64,000 nt of DNA from Geosiphon pyriformis (Eukaryota > Glomeromycota > Glomeromycetes > Archaeosporales > Geosiphonaceae): NCBI GenBank assembly GCA_016748015.1, contig JAAOMT010000504.1:113741-177740 (forward strand), in the 5' to 3' direction. Position 1 is the stretch's first letter. Every line of letters starts with the position of its first letter. The position numbers and the translations under genes were made by a program. The notes beneath the pieces are model-generated. The model was not told where the DNA came from, did not search any database, and worked only from the letters and a program-made list of their open reading frames with translations. Positions 11,171-24,099 of this stretch are shown piece after piece.

Positions 11171-14100
11171 ATTAGAAGAAATAATTATGAAAAGACAAAA
11201 GAGAAAGAAAAAAAGGAGGTATTAAATCTTCAATAAATTTTTACTCTTGTTGTGGTCAAGGGATTAATAAGAAAAAGATTGTCAACCAAAATTTATAAAA
11301 CTTCTTTGGCAAAAAAATTTTAAAATATTAAAAAAAGTTGTAAAATAATAAATAATTTGGTATTTACTTTATAAGTTTCTATCTATTTACTTTATAATTT
11401 TTTAAAATATTCAAGAATTTAAATGTATGCTAAATTATCTAGTATAAATTTTATTGGTTTTTTATAATAAAGTTTTAAATTTATGGTTAACAAAAATTTA
11501 TATCAACAATATTAAGATAAAGTATTTTGTTAATTAATTATTTTATATTTAAAATAATTAAAGCATAATTGTTTTATTTCAATGTACATTTTATTAAAAT
11601 CTAAATCAGCTACAACTATAATCTTTTTAAATTTTAACTAGTATATGTATAATAAAATCTAGCTACTTAAATTAGAATGATAATTACAATATCTATTATA
11701 ATATTATCTGTATAACTATTGTTTTGTAGACCTGAACCCAACCTAATAGATCAGTTTGAATTTCTAGTTTTGTAGATTTAATTGGTTCTTGAGTCTTAAT
11801 AAAGACCCAAACTAATAATACTCAAACTTGAACTTGTAAAATAATAATATAAAGCTAATTGGCTGTTTTTTATATAGATTATATCATTTTTATAATACAT
11901 AAATGTTATAAATTTAAACTAGTTATTTTTTGTTTGTTTTTATTTTATATTATAAAATTTTTTACATACTGCTTTAAAATAATAATAAATTATTATCAAG
12001 TAAAATAGTTTCTAATAGGTAATATATTTTTATTTAAAAAATTTATAGCATTAGTAATAATATAATAACCAATAAGCAAAGCAATATAAATAGTAATATG
12101 TTTAAGATTATCATAGAGAGAACTAAATGATTAAATATATTTATATAAATTATTAAAGTTTAATTGATTTTAATAATAGTTTGTAAGTCTTATGTTTAAA
12201 ATATTAAGTACATTTCATTAATTGGGTTTCTAATAAATTTTTAATTATAATTTTGACCAGTTCTGAATCTGGTTTGTGTTTATTTTAGTCAAATCTGGGT
12301 CTATTATTAGACTCAAACTGGTTTTCCAGTTTGGATTCAGTTTTTTGCTAAAACTCGGACCAAACTAGATCATAAAAAACACTAGTTTTACAAAAAGTAA
12401 ATTTTTTTAATATATATATGTACTAAAAAATAATAATAATACATTTAAAATTTTAAATTACATATATATAATCAATAAATTAATCAATTTAAATATTTGA
12501 ATAGAGAAATTTCATTAAGCAATATCTTTTTATATAATTTAAATTGTTAAAACTTAAATTAATATACTATTTTTAATATCAATTTCTATAAAAATAAAGA
12601 AAATTTATATTAGCTTTCTTAAAAAATTTTTATCAAAACAATTGTTCTCATTAAAATATTTAAAAAAAATATATTTTGTTTACATCCAAGTTTTCATATT
12701 TGTTTATCAAAAATCGGATCAAATTTATGGAGCTATATTTATTTAAATAGAAATATTTTTATGGTTTTCTTAAATGTGTAAACTCAAATTTAATTTATCA
12801 TTATATTTCTTAATTGCTTATGAATATTATAATAGCAACTTAATCAATGCCTTGTTTCATTATATTATAAATTTAAATAAATTGCTTTTGAATTTTAAAG
12901 TTAGAGAAAATAAAATTTAAGTTTATTCACAAATAATAATGGCTTAAGAGCTCTAAAAAATAGATTGTTTTGTTATACTATTCTTAGAAATTATAACTCC
13001 AATAAAAATTTTTGTTTTATAATAATAGGATGTAGTTATACAAACTATGCCAAAAAAATTTTTCTATTCCTAATTTTTTTGGAAAAAGTTGCTTTAGCAT
13101 TGATTGCTTTAGTTAAAGCATAAACAATTTTTTTTTAAAATATTGCACCATAAGAATGCATTCAATATATTAATTCAAATTCTTTAAAAATTTAAATTTT
13201 ACATTTAATGAGATTATGGATAACATAAACAAAATTAAGAAAAGTTAATATCTAACACAAATAAATAATGTTAATTTTTTGTTAATTTGAGAAATCATTT
13301 CAAAAAAAAACTGATTAATTAAATTTAAATTTTCTAATTGTTGAATTTTTATCATAAAAAAAAATGTCATAATGCTTTTATTGTAAATATTGCATTTCTA
13401 ATAAAGATTATAATTCAATTAAAAGTAAATCTAATAGCTTTTATTTTTTAAATACTTTGAGTTTTATCAGAAAATTTTGGAATTTCTTCTCTTTATTTCT
13501 AGTATATTAGTTGTAAACCACAAAAACAAATTTTCATATTATTGTCAAATATTTTTTACTTTTAACAAAGTTCAAATTCAAAATTTTTTAAATACATACT
13601 TAATTTAAAATATTCAGAAATTATAAAAATTTAAATAATAGGTTTTCACTATAATCTTTTTTGGTTTTTAACATGCAAAAACTTTAGTTTTTTCATGAAC
13701 TTTGCTTTCAGATTTTTTTAAAACTTTTTAATAGAGAATATCTTAAACAAAAGATATTAAGGCTTCATTTTTCTTGATTTTCAACAGTTAAAATTGATAA
13801 AATAAAGCTTATATTTTAATCTGGTTTTTCGATCTTTCAAATTTTATATATATATTTTTTTTTAATTTATTTTAAGCATAAATACCAAAGTGACAAGTTA
13901 ATTTACTTACCGCGAAACAAGCTTTTAATCTATTTTTTGCAATTTCATATTATCTTTATAATTAACCAATAATCTTGAACTGTTTCAGAATTTTTTATCA
14001 GTTATAACTTCATTTTTTTAGCAATAAGAGACAAAATATTTTTTTGATTGTAAATTGTTATGTTTAATCACTCAATAATAATTATTCTAGCTCCAAATTT

Positions 14101-15550
14101 TATCATCAACATAATAATTGTAAAATTTTCAATTTTAGTAATTAAGCAAATACTAATAATTATCTTAAAACTATTTATTTCATGCTCTATAGGGAAGAAG
14201 CATGCATAGGAAATCAATTCAGCAAAAATGTTCTGATATTTCATGTTTATAAAAAATTTTTATAATTTGGAAACAATTAAAAATACTAATCAAATAAAAA
14301 CTTTATGATTGGTAATTCAAATATGTGTTTTTCAACATGTCAATTTTTTTAAAATTGATAAACTATTATTTCAGAATTTATTGAAAAAGTTATAATTAAA
14401 CAGATTGAATCTCCAATACCTTTTTTATGGCTTTCAATTCTTACCAATTGTGAAAAAATTACCTAAATAAAAATCTCAGCATTTGCTTTAAGAAAACACA
14501 ATGAGTTCAAAAATAGTAATAAGTTACAAATACAATTGCTCTGAATAACTCATGTTCAGAAAATTTATAAAAATTTTCATAATTCAACAGATTTGTTATC
14601 AAATAAAAATTATTAGCTAACACAAAAAGCAATTTAAATTATCATCATAGATATAGAAAAATATCAGCATTTATGTTGTTTCTTACTTCTACAAATTCAC
14701 AACTTATTAACAACCAGTACAAGTTCTTTAAAAAATCTAATGTCAATTTAATTGATCACTAATAAACTAAACATATTGTTGCTAACACCACACATTTTTT
14801 TGGTGACATTACTATTGAAAAACTATTTTACATATTCCAATTAACTATTTTTTTTCTTTTTTTCAATTATTAAAAAACATATCAAGCCTAAAGTCAATGA
14901 GTTTTTATTCTTCCACATCAAAAAAAAATTTTGAATGTGTTCATCTTAATTTAAAAAAAAATTTTCATAATTTATGCTCATATGTAAAAAATATTACAAA
15001 TAATCATAAAAACTCTTTTTTTTTCTTTTACTAAATTTAGAAATAAATTTTAATAATATAATGCTTTTCAATAATCACATTATCCATATATTTTGAAGTT
15101 TGTAATTCTATACATACAACATTCATGTATTTAAATATTTAAGCTACACTAATAAGAAATTTTTTTTGGATTTTCTAAATTTTTTATTGTATTTTCTATT
15201 GTGTTGTACAGGTTATATATGAATAATTTAATATTAATATTCTTTATTTCTTCTTTTTCAAAATCTTATTGTTTTTTAATTATCATATTCTTGGCTTCAA
15301 ATTTCATAAATATTTAGAATAATTCTAATATATTCAAGATTATTGAACATATTAAGCCATTTTTTCTCTTTAACAAAATTAGTTTTTACTTAAAACCTTA
15401 GAGTAAACTATTCAAAGCTTAAGTTATAATTTTTTGTAGCTTTTTAATCTTAAAAAATTCAAAGCAATGGTAATGACTATAACATATGCATATATTTATT
15501 TATTTTAATTATTTATGTTAAATGTTTTTGTAATAAATTTTTGTTCTTAG
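11171..15550. other. AT-rich gene-free stretch
   Basis: No supported coding region, RNA gene or retroelement domain is visible. The sequence is dominated by A/T runs with short poly-A and poly-T tracts. An 8-bp-arm hairpin (caaactgg / ccagtttg, 4-nt loop) is at 12314-12333, within slightly less AT-rich, tract-like sequence around 11735-11830 and 12255-12370. It may be very old transposon debris. Confidence 0.6.
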
Positions 15551-16392
15551 TATTACAGATAATTATTTGAGATCTTAAAACAAATAACAATCTGTAACTT
15601 GGTGCTTAATAGTTTGTTTGATTGGTAGTATTTGAAAATTTTGTTTGAATTCTTTGTATAATTGATAAAGATTCAAGTATTGTTTCTATCTATAGCTTCT
15701 TAGAATTGCAATTTTGTCAAATTTTTTTCTTTAGCATGGTGGCCAGTTTATTCTGACAGTCGTGCTCTTTTGGTAAGCTATTTTTAATCTTTCAAGTATT
15801 CTACTCTTATTTTATGGGTCTTTTACCAGGCTATTCTTAACATTAATAACTTAGTGCTTAATTTTTAATTAATTAATATACAACAAACAAAAATAAAAGA
15901 AATAAAAGAATATAAAAAAGAAATTTAAGCCAAAGCAATTTATATTAGTATTCTGTCAATAGCCATAATCAAAAGCTATTGTTCTAGTGTAATTAAGTAT
16001 TAGATACTATCAACATAAAGTGTTGATAGTAGAGAGAGTGATTTGAATAGTAAATAGTTATTTTATTAATATTGATAATTCTAACTAAGATGTTTTTTTC
16101 TTTTGGAAAATTTATTTTTTCTACTTTTAATGCTCTTACTATATATACATAATTTGGGTTTTATAATATTGCTCATATTTTCAAGTAATGTGCTATCATC
16201 TTTTAAATAATACTCTATATTGCTAAGCAATGTGCTATGATTTTCTAACAATATTCCATATTGCTGAGCAATATGCCATAATTCTTAACAATGTTTTATA
16301 TTGTTGAGCAATATGCTCATGTGTTAACTTCTATCCTATTAGTTTATTTGTTTTTCTTACTATTTTCTTGTATGCTTTTTCTATGAGTAACA
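15551..16392 (-). repeat. 3' LTR of element B
   Basis: 842-bp LTR. On the minus strand it starts TGTTAC (16392 downward) and ends GTAATA (15551), the last C changed to T. It carries the A-type U3 repeats, a tatatata box near 16140-16150 and the common R/U5. The left flank is AT-rich unique sequence. Confidence 0.9.
16160..16325 (-). promoter_or_regulatory. U3 palindromic repeat array of element B LTR
   Basis: At least four units carrying attgctcagcaat / attgcttagcaat dyads (for example 16220-16232 and 16259-16271), spaced roughly 35-40 bp. The same array is found in LTR A, upstream of the same TATA position. Confidence 0.6.
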
Positions 16393-16412
16393 TTATCTCC
16401 TCCTTTTAATAT
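16393..16412 (-). other. polypurine tract of element B
   Basis: The minus strand reads aatattaaaaggaggagataa directly before the LTR start. It is the least damaged tract in the window and defines the 3' LTR edge. Confidence 0.75.
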
Positions 16413-17300
16413 TAAGTTCTATTAAAATTTTCATTTTAAATTAGTTTCATAATTTTTCTTTCTAGTACTGTTTGTTTAACTCTGCTTCTTATATCTTTGA
16501 TTTGTAAATTGTTCATTCTTTTCCATTGATTAATGATTATTGTCTTTATGTTAGAATATAGCAATATTTTTGGGTAGTTCTGAAAAATCATGTATAGTCA
16601 ATAGATTGTTCTAATATGTAGTGTCAGATTTGTTTTTTTTCCAATAATATCTTCAATGTTTCATATTATCTTTTGATTGAATATTCTTTTAGATTTGTCA
16701 AGATATAACTTCTGAATATCCAACTTTTGTTTTACCTAATAGTAGTAGTATGATATTAGAAGTTGTTCTATCTACTGTTTCCAGTTTTTTTTGAAAGTTT
16801 CTCTGTTGAGACCATGATGGGTATTTTCCCAAAAGTGTTTTTTACTTTTTCTATTATTTTATCTGACCAGTGTTTGTTTAGTTCTGTGGTTGCTAATATA
16901 GTGTATTCTTTGCTTTTTTTTCTTGTTTGATGTTCTGATAGCAGATTGTTTAGTGATTAATGACAATTTTCATGTCTAATTGTTGTTGATTTAAGACTTG
17001 AAATAATTGTTGAGCTAAGATGTGGATATGATCTAATATTTCTATTTTTTTTTGTTGCTTTTGTCATGTCTACTATGTTTTTATATACTCTTTTGGTTAA
17101 TTAAATTGACATGTTTAAATCAATAATTATAATTGGTTCCAAATCTCATGGAATCTTATCTGATTGGATTAGTGTTTGTTATACTTCTAGTTGTAAAATA
17201 TTACTGGTAGATAATAATACTATGTTGTGGTATGGTTTTAGTTAATCTCCATGTGCTGCTTTGGCTAAAATTTTGTTGTTCTATTTTAGTTTATAAGCTC
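16413..17300 (-). pseudogene. terminal region of element B
   Basis: Region between integrase and polypurine tract. It contains the block corresponding to A's NTFGKITIM...EKL (near 16800-16860) and a basic, Tyr/Leu-rich stretch matching A 7417-7653. No domain recognised. Frame heavily stopped. Confidence 0.4.
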
Positions 17301-18300
17301 TATTTGCTAGAATTTTTTCTATGTGAAATGATTTGTTCTATTTGAAATCAAATTTTTGACTCCATTGTTTTTTTGCTTTGATATAATGTAAAAGTACTTT
17401 GTTTTTAATTCTGAATTCAATGGGTTTATCTGATAACTAGTTATTGTGTTGTTTTTTTTGTTTTGTTTGTGACTTTTGAATATTATTAGCTGCTTTTCAT
17501 TATTTGTTTTCTAGTGTTTTTATTAAGTCATATGTTTTTCTTAACAGAGTTTTTTGGAAATTGTCTTTTGTTATTGATTCTGTTGAGTAAGTGTTAATTT
17601 TTATCTCAACTGGTAACATTGCTGTTCTTTTATATACTAATTCAAATAGTATTGCTTGTGTAGTATCTTGTTTTATTGTCTAATAAGCAAATAATATTAA
17701 TAATATAAATAAATCCTATTCATTCTGGTTTTTTTGACTGATCTTGGCTATTGCTTTACACAATGTTTTATTGAATCTTTCAACCAATCTATTGGTTTAT
17801 AAATAATATGATAATGATAATAGTTTTTTAATCCCAAATCTTTGACTTAATTTCATTAATGTTGTATTTACAAAGTGAGTTTTTTGATTTAATTACAATT
17901 TTTTTGGACATCTGTGTCGACAAATCAGATTTTGGTGAATGAATTTGGCTATGAATTCTGTATCTGCTCTTTAAATTGCTTTTGCCTTAGGTCATTTTGT
18001 AAGATAGTCCATGGCTACTGCTATATAACAATTGTCTTTACAGATTATTGTTAATGGTTCTACTAAGTCAATTCCTATTCTGTTAAATGATTGTCTCATT
18101 TTAATTGGTTTTAATAGTTAATTGGGTTTTGTTTCTCTTCTTTTTTAACAGGCATTACAATTTTGAACATATTAAATGATGTCTGAATACATTAATGACC
18201 AGTAATATTTTTTTTTGGTTCTTTCTATGATTACTTCTTTATGAAAATGTCCTGTTGTTAGATTTGAGTGCATGTTGTATAGTATTGTTTCTTTTTCTAA
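17301..18300 (-). pseudogene. integrase of element B
   Basis: The minus-strand translation gives GHFHKE near 18230-18260 (zinc site), the core region around 17890-18100 with a SDQG-equivalent turned to a stop, and the C-terminal barrel with KVLL near 17400. Many stops; no long open piece remains. Identified by alignment to D and A. Confidence 0.75.
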
Positions 18301-18479
18301 TTCTGTAATTATTCTGAATGGTTGATTTGAATTTTTTCTGTTTTTCTGATATAATATATTTTGGTAAATGATAAAATATTTTGATTGTTGTTTTATGTTG
18401 TTTTGTTTTTTTTGAGATAATTTTTTTTTAAACTGTCAAGTATTAATATAGTTTTAGAGTTATTGATATTTTTGTGTAT

Positions 18480-19760
18480 TCATCTTTTGTTATATTTTTG
18501 AATTGAAATATTCTTAGATTTGTTTCATTTGTGATAAACCATCAGTGTTTCTGTTTTTTTTTCCCTTTTTATAATATACTGTATATTTGAATAGTGAAAG
18601 TTCTATTTTTTATCTGGTATAGTGGTCATCTCCAAATTTTTGTTTCTGGATTGATGTTAATCCTTTGTGATCAGTATATATATCAAATTTTTGGCTTAAG
18701 TATTTTTTTTATTTTATGACTGTCCAATAGATAACTAAGTATTCTAGTTCTGGTGTTCCATAATTCTTTTCAGCCAGACTCAAACTTTGGCTAACATATG
18801 TTATTGGGTTTTCTCTTCTATTTAGTCTTTTCTGCAATAATACTGCTCTCAATGCTTGATCTAATGCATCAGTAGTAATAATAAATGGCTTGCTGTGATT
18901 TGAATAGATCAATACTAATGCTTGAATAAGCTTTCTTCTTAAAGTGTCAAAAGCTTCTTGTTGTTCTTCAGTTTATTTATATTTTACATTCTTGGCTTGA
19001 AGTTGGTAGAGTAATTAAGCCAGTTTGAAAAAGTTTTGGATAAAGTGGCAATAATATCTAACAAATTCCAAGAATGTTCACAGTTCTGTCAAATTTGTTG
19101 GTACTGAAAAGTTTTTGACAATCTCAATTTTGTCTGAATCTGTCTTGATGTCATCTTTGCTCATAACATGTCTTAAAAATTTCAATTCCATTTTGCCAAA
19201 AAAGCACTTGGTTGTATTCAGTTTTAATCTTGTTCTTTTTAACTTTTTAAACACTTGTTGAAAATAATGTAAATGATCATCAAATGTTCTTGAAAACACA
19301 TTGGTGTTATCCAAATATATGACTACTGATTTCCATAGCAGTCTAATATAAACAATTTTTATAAGTTGTTGAAATGTGGCTGAAGCATTGGTTAAGCCAA
19401 ATAGCATGACTTCAAATTCGAAATTTTCTTTTCTAGTAGTAAATGTGATCTTTTTTTTGTCAGCTGGATTCATGGCTACTTGCCAGTAACCACTATCTAA
19501 GTTTAATGTAAAGAACCATTTTTTTCTTTCAAAAGCATCAAATAATTTCTGGATTTGGAAAGTGAGATAGTTGTCTTCATAAGTTACACTATTGAGTTTT
19601 TTATAATCCACACAAAAGCAGATTTTTTCATTTTTCTTATGGACTAGTACCATTGGTGACAACCATAGACTTATTGATAATTAAATTAATCTGTTGTCCA
19701 ATATTCTGTTAATTTTTTGTTGGATGATTTTATAGCTGGCTAGTGGTACTTAGTAGAATT
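18480..19760 (-). pseudogene. pol: reverse transcriptase and RNase H of element B
   Basis: The open piece 19078-19662 (194 aa) is the longest RT stretch in the window: VLVHKKNEKICFCVDYKKLN, LNLDSGYWQVAMN, LFGLTNASATFQ, then the catalytic box VVIYLDNTNVF (YLDD changed to YLDN) and FLRHVMSKDDI. RNase H follows at 18709-18912 (IYSNHSKPFIITTDA...YVSQSLSLAEKNY). The N-terminal RT lead-in is near 19700-19860. Confidence 0.9.
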
Positions 19761-20019
19761 GTTGTTTAATTGGCATAATATCTTTAGTCTTGATTTGGTA
19801 TTGAATAATGTTAGTTCTGCTGAATTCATTTTCATTGGCAAAGATATTAGTAAAATTGTTAAGCAATATCTTAAACTGCATTCATTGGGATGGATCTAAG
19901 TTTCTTAAGTTTATCTGTTCTAATTGTTCTGGTTAGAGCAAATAGTATTTTTTTTGTCCATATATTGTTTATAATATGATATCCACATATCCACAAAGTT
20001 GTGAAAAATTTGGAATAGT

Positions 20020-21060
20020 GCTTGGTGGTTGGTTTTTAACTTTAATGCTTAAGTATCCAATAATAGTTCTACTTAGTATTTTAATGGTGTCTCTCATTGT
20101 GTTGTGAATGAGAATTTTGATATGTTTGTTGTTTTTAGCCAGTATGTAGAGATTGGTAATAGCAATTTCTCTTAATTCATAAATACTTAGTTTTGCCTTA
20201 AAAATTTGGAACTGATCTTTTACTTTCCTTTCTATGATTACTAAATACTGATCATATAGTAAAATAGAAATTGATTAATAAGTGGAGATAATTTCTTCTT
20301 TGTCAATAACTTCTTCCTCTGCCATATTAACTGGTATGTTTATTTTACTCATGGATTTGAATCCACTTATTTTTTTTGCTGTTATCTGTAACTCCTCTCT
20401 TTTTTTCACTAACACTAATTCAGCTATTTTAACCAAAAGTAGGAATATTGTCTGTGCTATTTTTTCATTTGGTTAAATAATATACTCTTTTTTTGAGTTA
20501 TTTTGTAATATTACAATAATATTTTCTAAATATTCTGTGTTAATTATTTTTCTCTTAATGTTGATTTTCTTCTTTGCTAAACTAGATCTAAATGCTAATT
20601 GTACTATGGTTGTTGTCAAAACTTCTAGTGCTATTTTCAGATCAATACAGATGTGTGAATATGATTCTAATTTGATGGCATTCTTTCTGAAATATTTCAA
20701 ATCAAACTCTGCATTAGTATCATATATGTGTTTTGGCATAATACTTTTATTATTATCATTGAACCATTTTAGTTCTTGCTTCTTGGAAAGATTAAGGAAT
20801 ACAATATATTGTTTAGGGTTATAATCAAAGTTTAAATCATTGTTATTATTATTGTCAATTTGAACAGAGCTGAAACCATTGTTATTGTCATTGTTATTGG
20901 AGTTTGAACCAGGATTAAATACTAATTTTAATTCTGATACACAGCTGTTAATTAGTTCTTCTTCTTCTGGAATTGTGTAGATTATGTATGGTAGTGGATT
21001 GTAAATAAAGTAACACTTATTGCAATATTGAAAATTACATGAAATCAAACAGTAATTACA
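20020..21060 (-). pseudogene. dUTPase-like domain and connector of element B
   Basis: The open piece 20473-21048 (191 aa) begins in the Cys region (FQYCNKC), passes an Asn-rich spacer and enters dUTPase: NAEFDLKYF (motif 1), AFRSSLAKK (motif 2), INTEYLENI (motif 3, Asp to Asn). Motif 4 and the glycine-rich motif 5 follow at about 20340-20470 after a stop. The connector with PAKN- and IGYL-equivalents lies around 20030-20160. Confidence 0.75.
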
Positions 21061-21900
21061 TAGTTAGATGTTTAATTATTCTAAACATTGTTCTTGCTCT
21101 TTTCTGGTGGGTGCTAAGTTTTGATAGTGTTCATAAAATTGTTCTGAGTTCATAGTGTTGAAAACAATATTGGAGTTTGAAGTCCAATTGAGCTCTATGA
21201 ATTCTGGCAGATTATTTTTAATTTCTCTATTAATGTGCTTTTAATTTTAGTGAGTGCCATTTATTAGATTTTATCATCATCATGTGGACAACTATTTAAG
21301 TGTTTTATAGCTCTTTTTTAGACAGTGTCTATAGACATTCTTTTTCTTATATAATTACTGATTAAAATTGTGTATTAACATGATTCATTGCATATTTTTT
21401 TATGACCAGGAATGTTGTTCCATATTTTTTTGTCTAAAAAAGTTTTTTTACAAGCCAGACATGGTTTATTGTCTTATTTTTCTTGTCATTTAGGTTATCT
21501 AAATTGCTTAAGAACATATAGGCAGCAGTAATACTTAGTTGCTATCAGCTACTTCTCATCATCATCACAACATGCATCTATTGATAACAATTTCTTGTCA
21601 CAATCAACACATATTAATTTAGGTCAATGGTAAGTTGAGTTAGAGCAATTGGTAGTGTATGGTATATAAGTAGAGATTGTTGCTTGGGGTTTTTCTTCTT
21701 TTTTTTTTTCTCTTTTTTTTTTTTCTCTCATATAGGCACTGGTGGTAAGCTATTATAGTTATCATTAGCCCATAAGACTTGGTAGGCTTTCCAAGTAGGT
21801 CTTTCTTTCTTTTCTTCCAATTTAATTAAGGGGTTTTGAGTGGTGTTGGTTGGTTTGAAATGACCAAATATGGCTGGTACTCTAGTGTGCTAACCATTTT
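21061..21900 (-). pseudogene. cysteine-rich linker of element B
   Basis: Equivalent of A 2280-3200: Cys pairs near 21570-21615 (CVDCDKKL..-type) and 21440-21540. A purine-rich tract lies on the minus strand at 21703-21730, seen as a T-rich run on the plus strand. The same tract is hugely expanded in element E. Confidence 0.5.
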
Positions 21901-23216
21901 GGCTAAGTTGTAATTCTTGAGTGGTTCAGTTAAGCACAGCATTTGTCTCAGACAATCAGTCATTACCAATTAGAGCTTGGTACTAAGTAGTTTTTATAAT
22001 AAGAACTTTAATTGGTATATTGATGCTATTGACTTCAATTAGAAAGTTGTTGATTTTACCAATTGGAGTTTTGGTGGCTCTATCAGCAGTAATAATTCTG
22101 GTACTAACAGTATGATCAATTCAGTGATCTAATTGGTCTATGAATTGCTTGGTAATAATGCTGTCTGTTGAACTGCTATTTAAGATCAGTTTGATGAACT
22201 GACCATCAATCTTAGCATTGATGTACATTGTGGTAATGGGTTTTGTGTCTAAAGCAGCTCTACTAAATAATAGATTTATTAACAGTTACTTGGATTCAAA
22301 GGAAAAGATTGTGGATAGTGATTCATTATTAGTGATGGTTGCTGGAAGTATGTTATTGGTAAGTAGCTTTTGGTTGGTTTTCTGATGATTGGATTGGGTG
22401 TCTTCTGGGACAACCAAGAAATTTAAATAGTGTTGGGTGTTTGGGTTTTGGGCATAGCTAGTTTCCAAATTTTGCTGTCACAATCCAGATTGTTGGGCTG
22501 CTAAACTAAGGATCAGTTAGTATATTACTATTGTTGATTGCCAATTTTGATGAATCTGCATAGTTCTTAGTCTCTGGTTTCTATTTTGGGGTAAGTTCTG
22601 TGATGGTGTTGGAATTGGTTAGGGTTAATAAATTAGCTAAGTTTGAGATGGTTAATAAATTACTGAAGCTGGGTGTTGATAGATTGGTGCTTAATAAATT
22701 GGTTACATTATTTAAGAGTAATAAGGCTAATATTAGTATTGTTAATTTGATAGATTATTGATGTAATTCGGGTTTTGAAATCTGCAATTGGAGTTTTGAT
22801 ATTGAGTTTTTAATTATTAGTTATTTAACCTTAACCAGCAATCTATTTTTAGATGTTTTTGTTTACCATAATAGTAGCAAATACATGTTTTCTGCAGCCA
22901 TGGTTGATTTAATGAAAATGACTGTGACTAATTCTGAAGTCAATTGGAATTTTCTGAATTTTCATGACATTGTGACAGCTGATAAATAATCTGATTGCTA
23001 TTATTATTAACTAAGTATCTCTCTAGTTTCTGATTAATCAAATCACTAAATTGTTTCAACTTAGAATTCAATTCAGATAATCTGTTCATTACTAGGTTTA
23101 CGACTTGAATTTGTCTGACTTCTAGCTTAACTGATTCAAAATCTTTGGTATAAATAACTGTATTTTGTAGCATACCTGAGTGTATTAGCCATATTCATTG
23201 TAGAATAGTACTGTAT
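21901..23216 (-). pseudogene. gag: gag and protease of element B (5' truncated)
   Basis: The gag C-terminal half is at 22940-23173 (DFESVKLEV...LNSKLKQFSDLINQKLERYL), then a degenerate CCHC knuckle near 22860-22910 with one Cys now Tyr, then a Gln/Tyr/Pro linker. The open piece 22286-22468 leads to protease, where the DSG triad reads NSS (about 22170-22190), so catalysis is lost. Gag upstream of STILQ is absent at the boundary with C. Confidence 0.8.
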
Positions 23217-24040
23217 TGTTACTTATAGAATATAAAAATTATATTAATATATATATTAGCCAATCAGAAATAGGTGTAGTAAAATATAGAATTTCATAAT
23301 TCTTTTTAGAGAAATTGCAGAATTCCAGAATTACAGAATTCTTATATGAAGAATTGCAGGATTCCAGAATTGCAGGATTTTAGGAATTCCAAGATTTTTG
23401 GCATAAAGAATTGAGGAATTGAGGAATCTCAATTATGTATATAAAGTGGCAGCATTAAAAACAAAAAAAAACAAACCTCTTAGTTTAGATTCAATTAAAA
23501 GCAACTTTCTAAATTACAAATATTAATAAATAATTATTTACTATCTTAATCCAATTTCTGCTATCAATACTTCATGTTGATAATAACTGATACTTAACCA
23601 TACTGGAACAATAGCTTTTGATCATGGCTATTAACAAGATACTAACTTAACTTGCCTTGGCTTAATCTCTTTATTTTTTTTATTTTCTTTATTTTTTTTA
23701 TTTTCTTTGTTGTTTATTAATTGATTAAAGATTAACATGCAAAATTATTAATGTTAAAAAGACTGGTAAAAGACCTGTGAAACAAGGATAGAAACTCATA
23801 AAATTGAAGATAGCTTACCAGAAAGATTATCAGCCATCATGTTAAGAAAAAAATTTAATGGAATTGCAATTTCAAAAAGCTACTAAAAACAATCATTGAA
23901 TCTCTGTCTATTATATAAAAGACTTTACTCAAAACCTTCAAATACAGAAAACCTTCAGATATTACCAACCATATTAGCTATTGAGCACCAAGTTATGAGT
24001 TTGTTATTTATATTAACATCCCAAATAATTATTTGTAACA
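23217..24040 (+). repeat. 5' LTR of element C
   Basis: Starts TGTTAC, ends GTAACA. U3 contains imperfect repeats of gaattgcaggattccagaattc type (about 23290-23420) before a tatgtatataaag box near 23434-23447. R/U5 is shared with all other LTRs in the window. Confidence 0.93.
23287..23425 (+). promoter_or_regulatory. U3 EcoRI-like palindrome repeats, C/D type
   Basis: Repeated short units combining agaattgcag and ttccagaattc (core palindrome gaattc), ending in gaggaattgaggaatctcaatt just upstream of the TATA box. The array replaces the ATTGCT-AGCAAT array of A/B at the same LTR position. Confidence 0.6.
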
Positions 24041-24042
24041 TT

Positions 24043-24060
24043 TGGTGCTCTCTTTAAGGT
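24043..24060 (+). other. primer-binding site of element C
   Basis: TGGTGCTCTCTTTAAGG directly after the 5' LTR (2-nt gap), where a tRNA 3' end primes minus-strand synthesis. D has the less damaged form TGGTGCTCTCTGTGAGG. Which tRNA is used is not resolved. Confidence 0.65.
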
Positions 24061-24099
24061 ATAATTCTACAAAAAACCAGCACTAATACCAATCAGTCA

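Larger units (their letters stand above)
15551..23216 (-). mobile_element. LTR element B (minus strand), truncated in gag
   Basis: Same dUTPase-bearing Ty3/gypsy family, reading right to left: gag (to 23216), protease, cysteine-rich segment, dUTPase, RT, RNase H, integrase, terminal region, polypurine tract, 3' LTR. The 5' LTR and the first part of gag are missing: at 23216 the gag frame (STILQ-) meets the start of element C's LTR. B belongs with A by its terminal region and U3 repeats. Confidence 0.92.
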
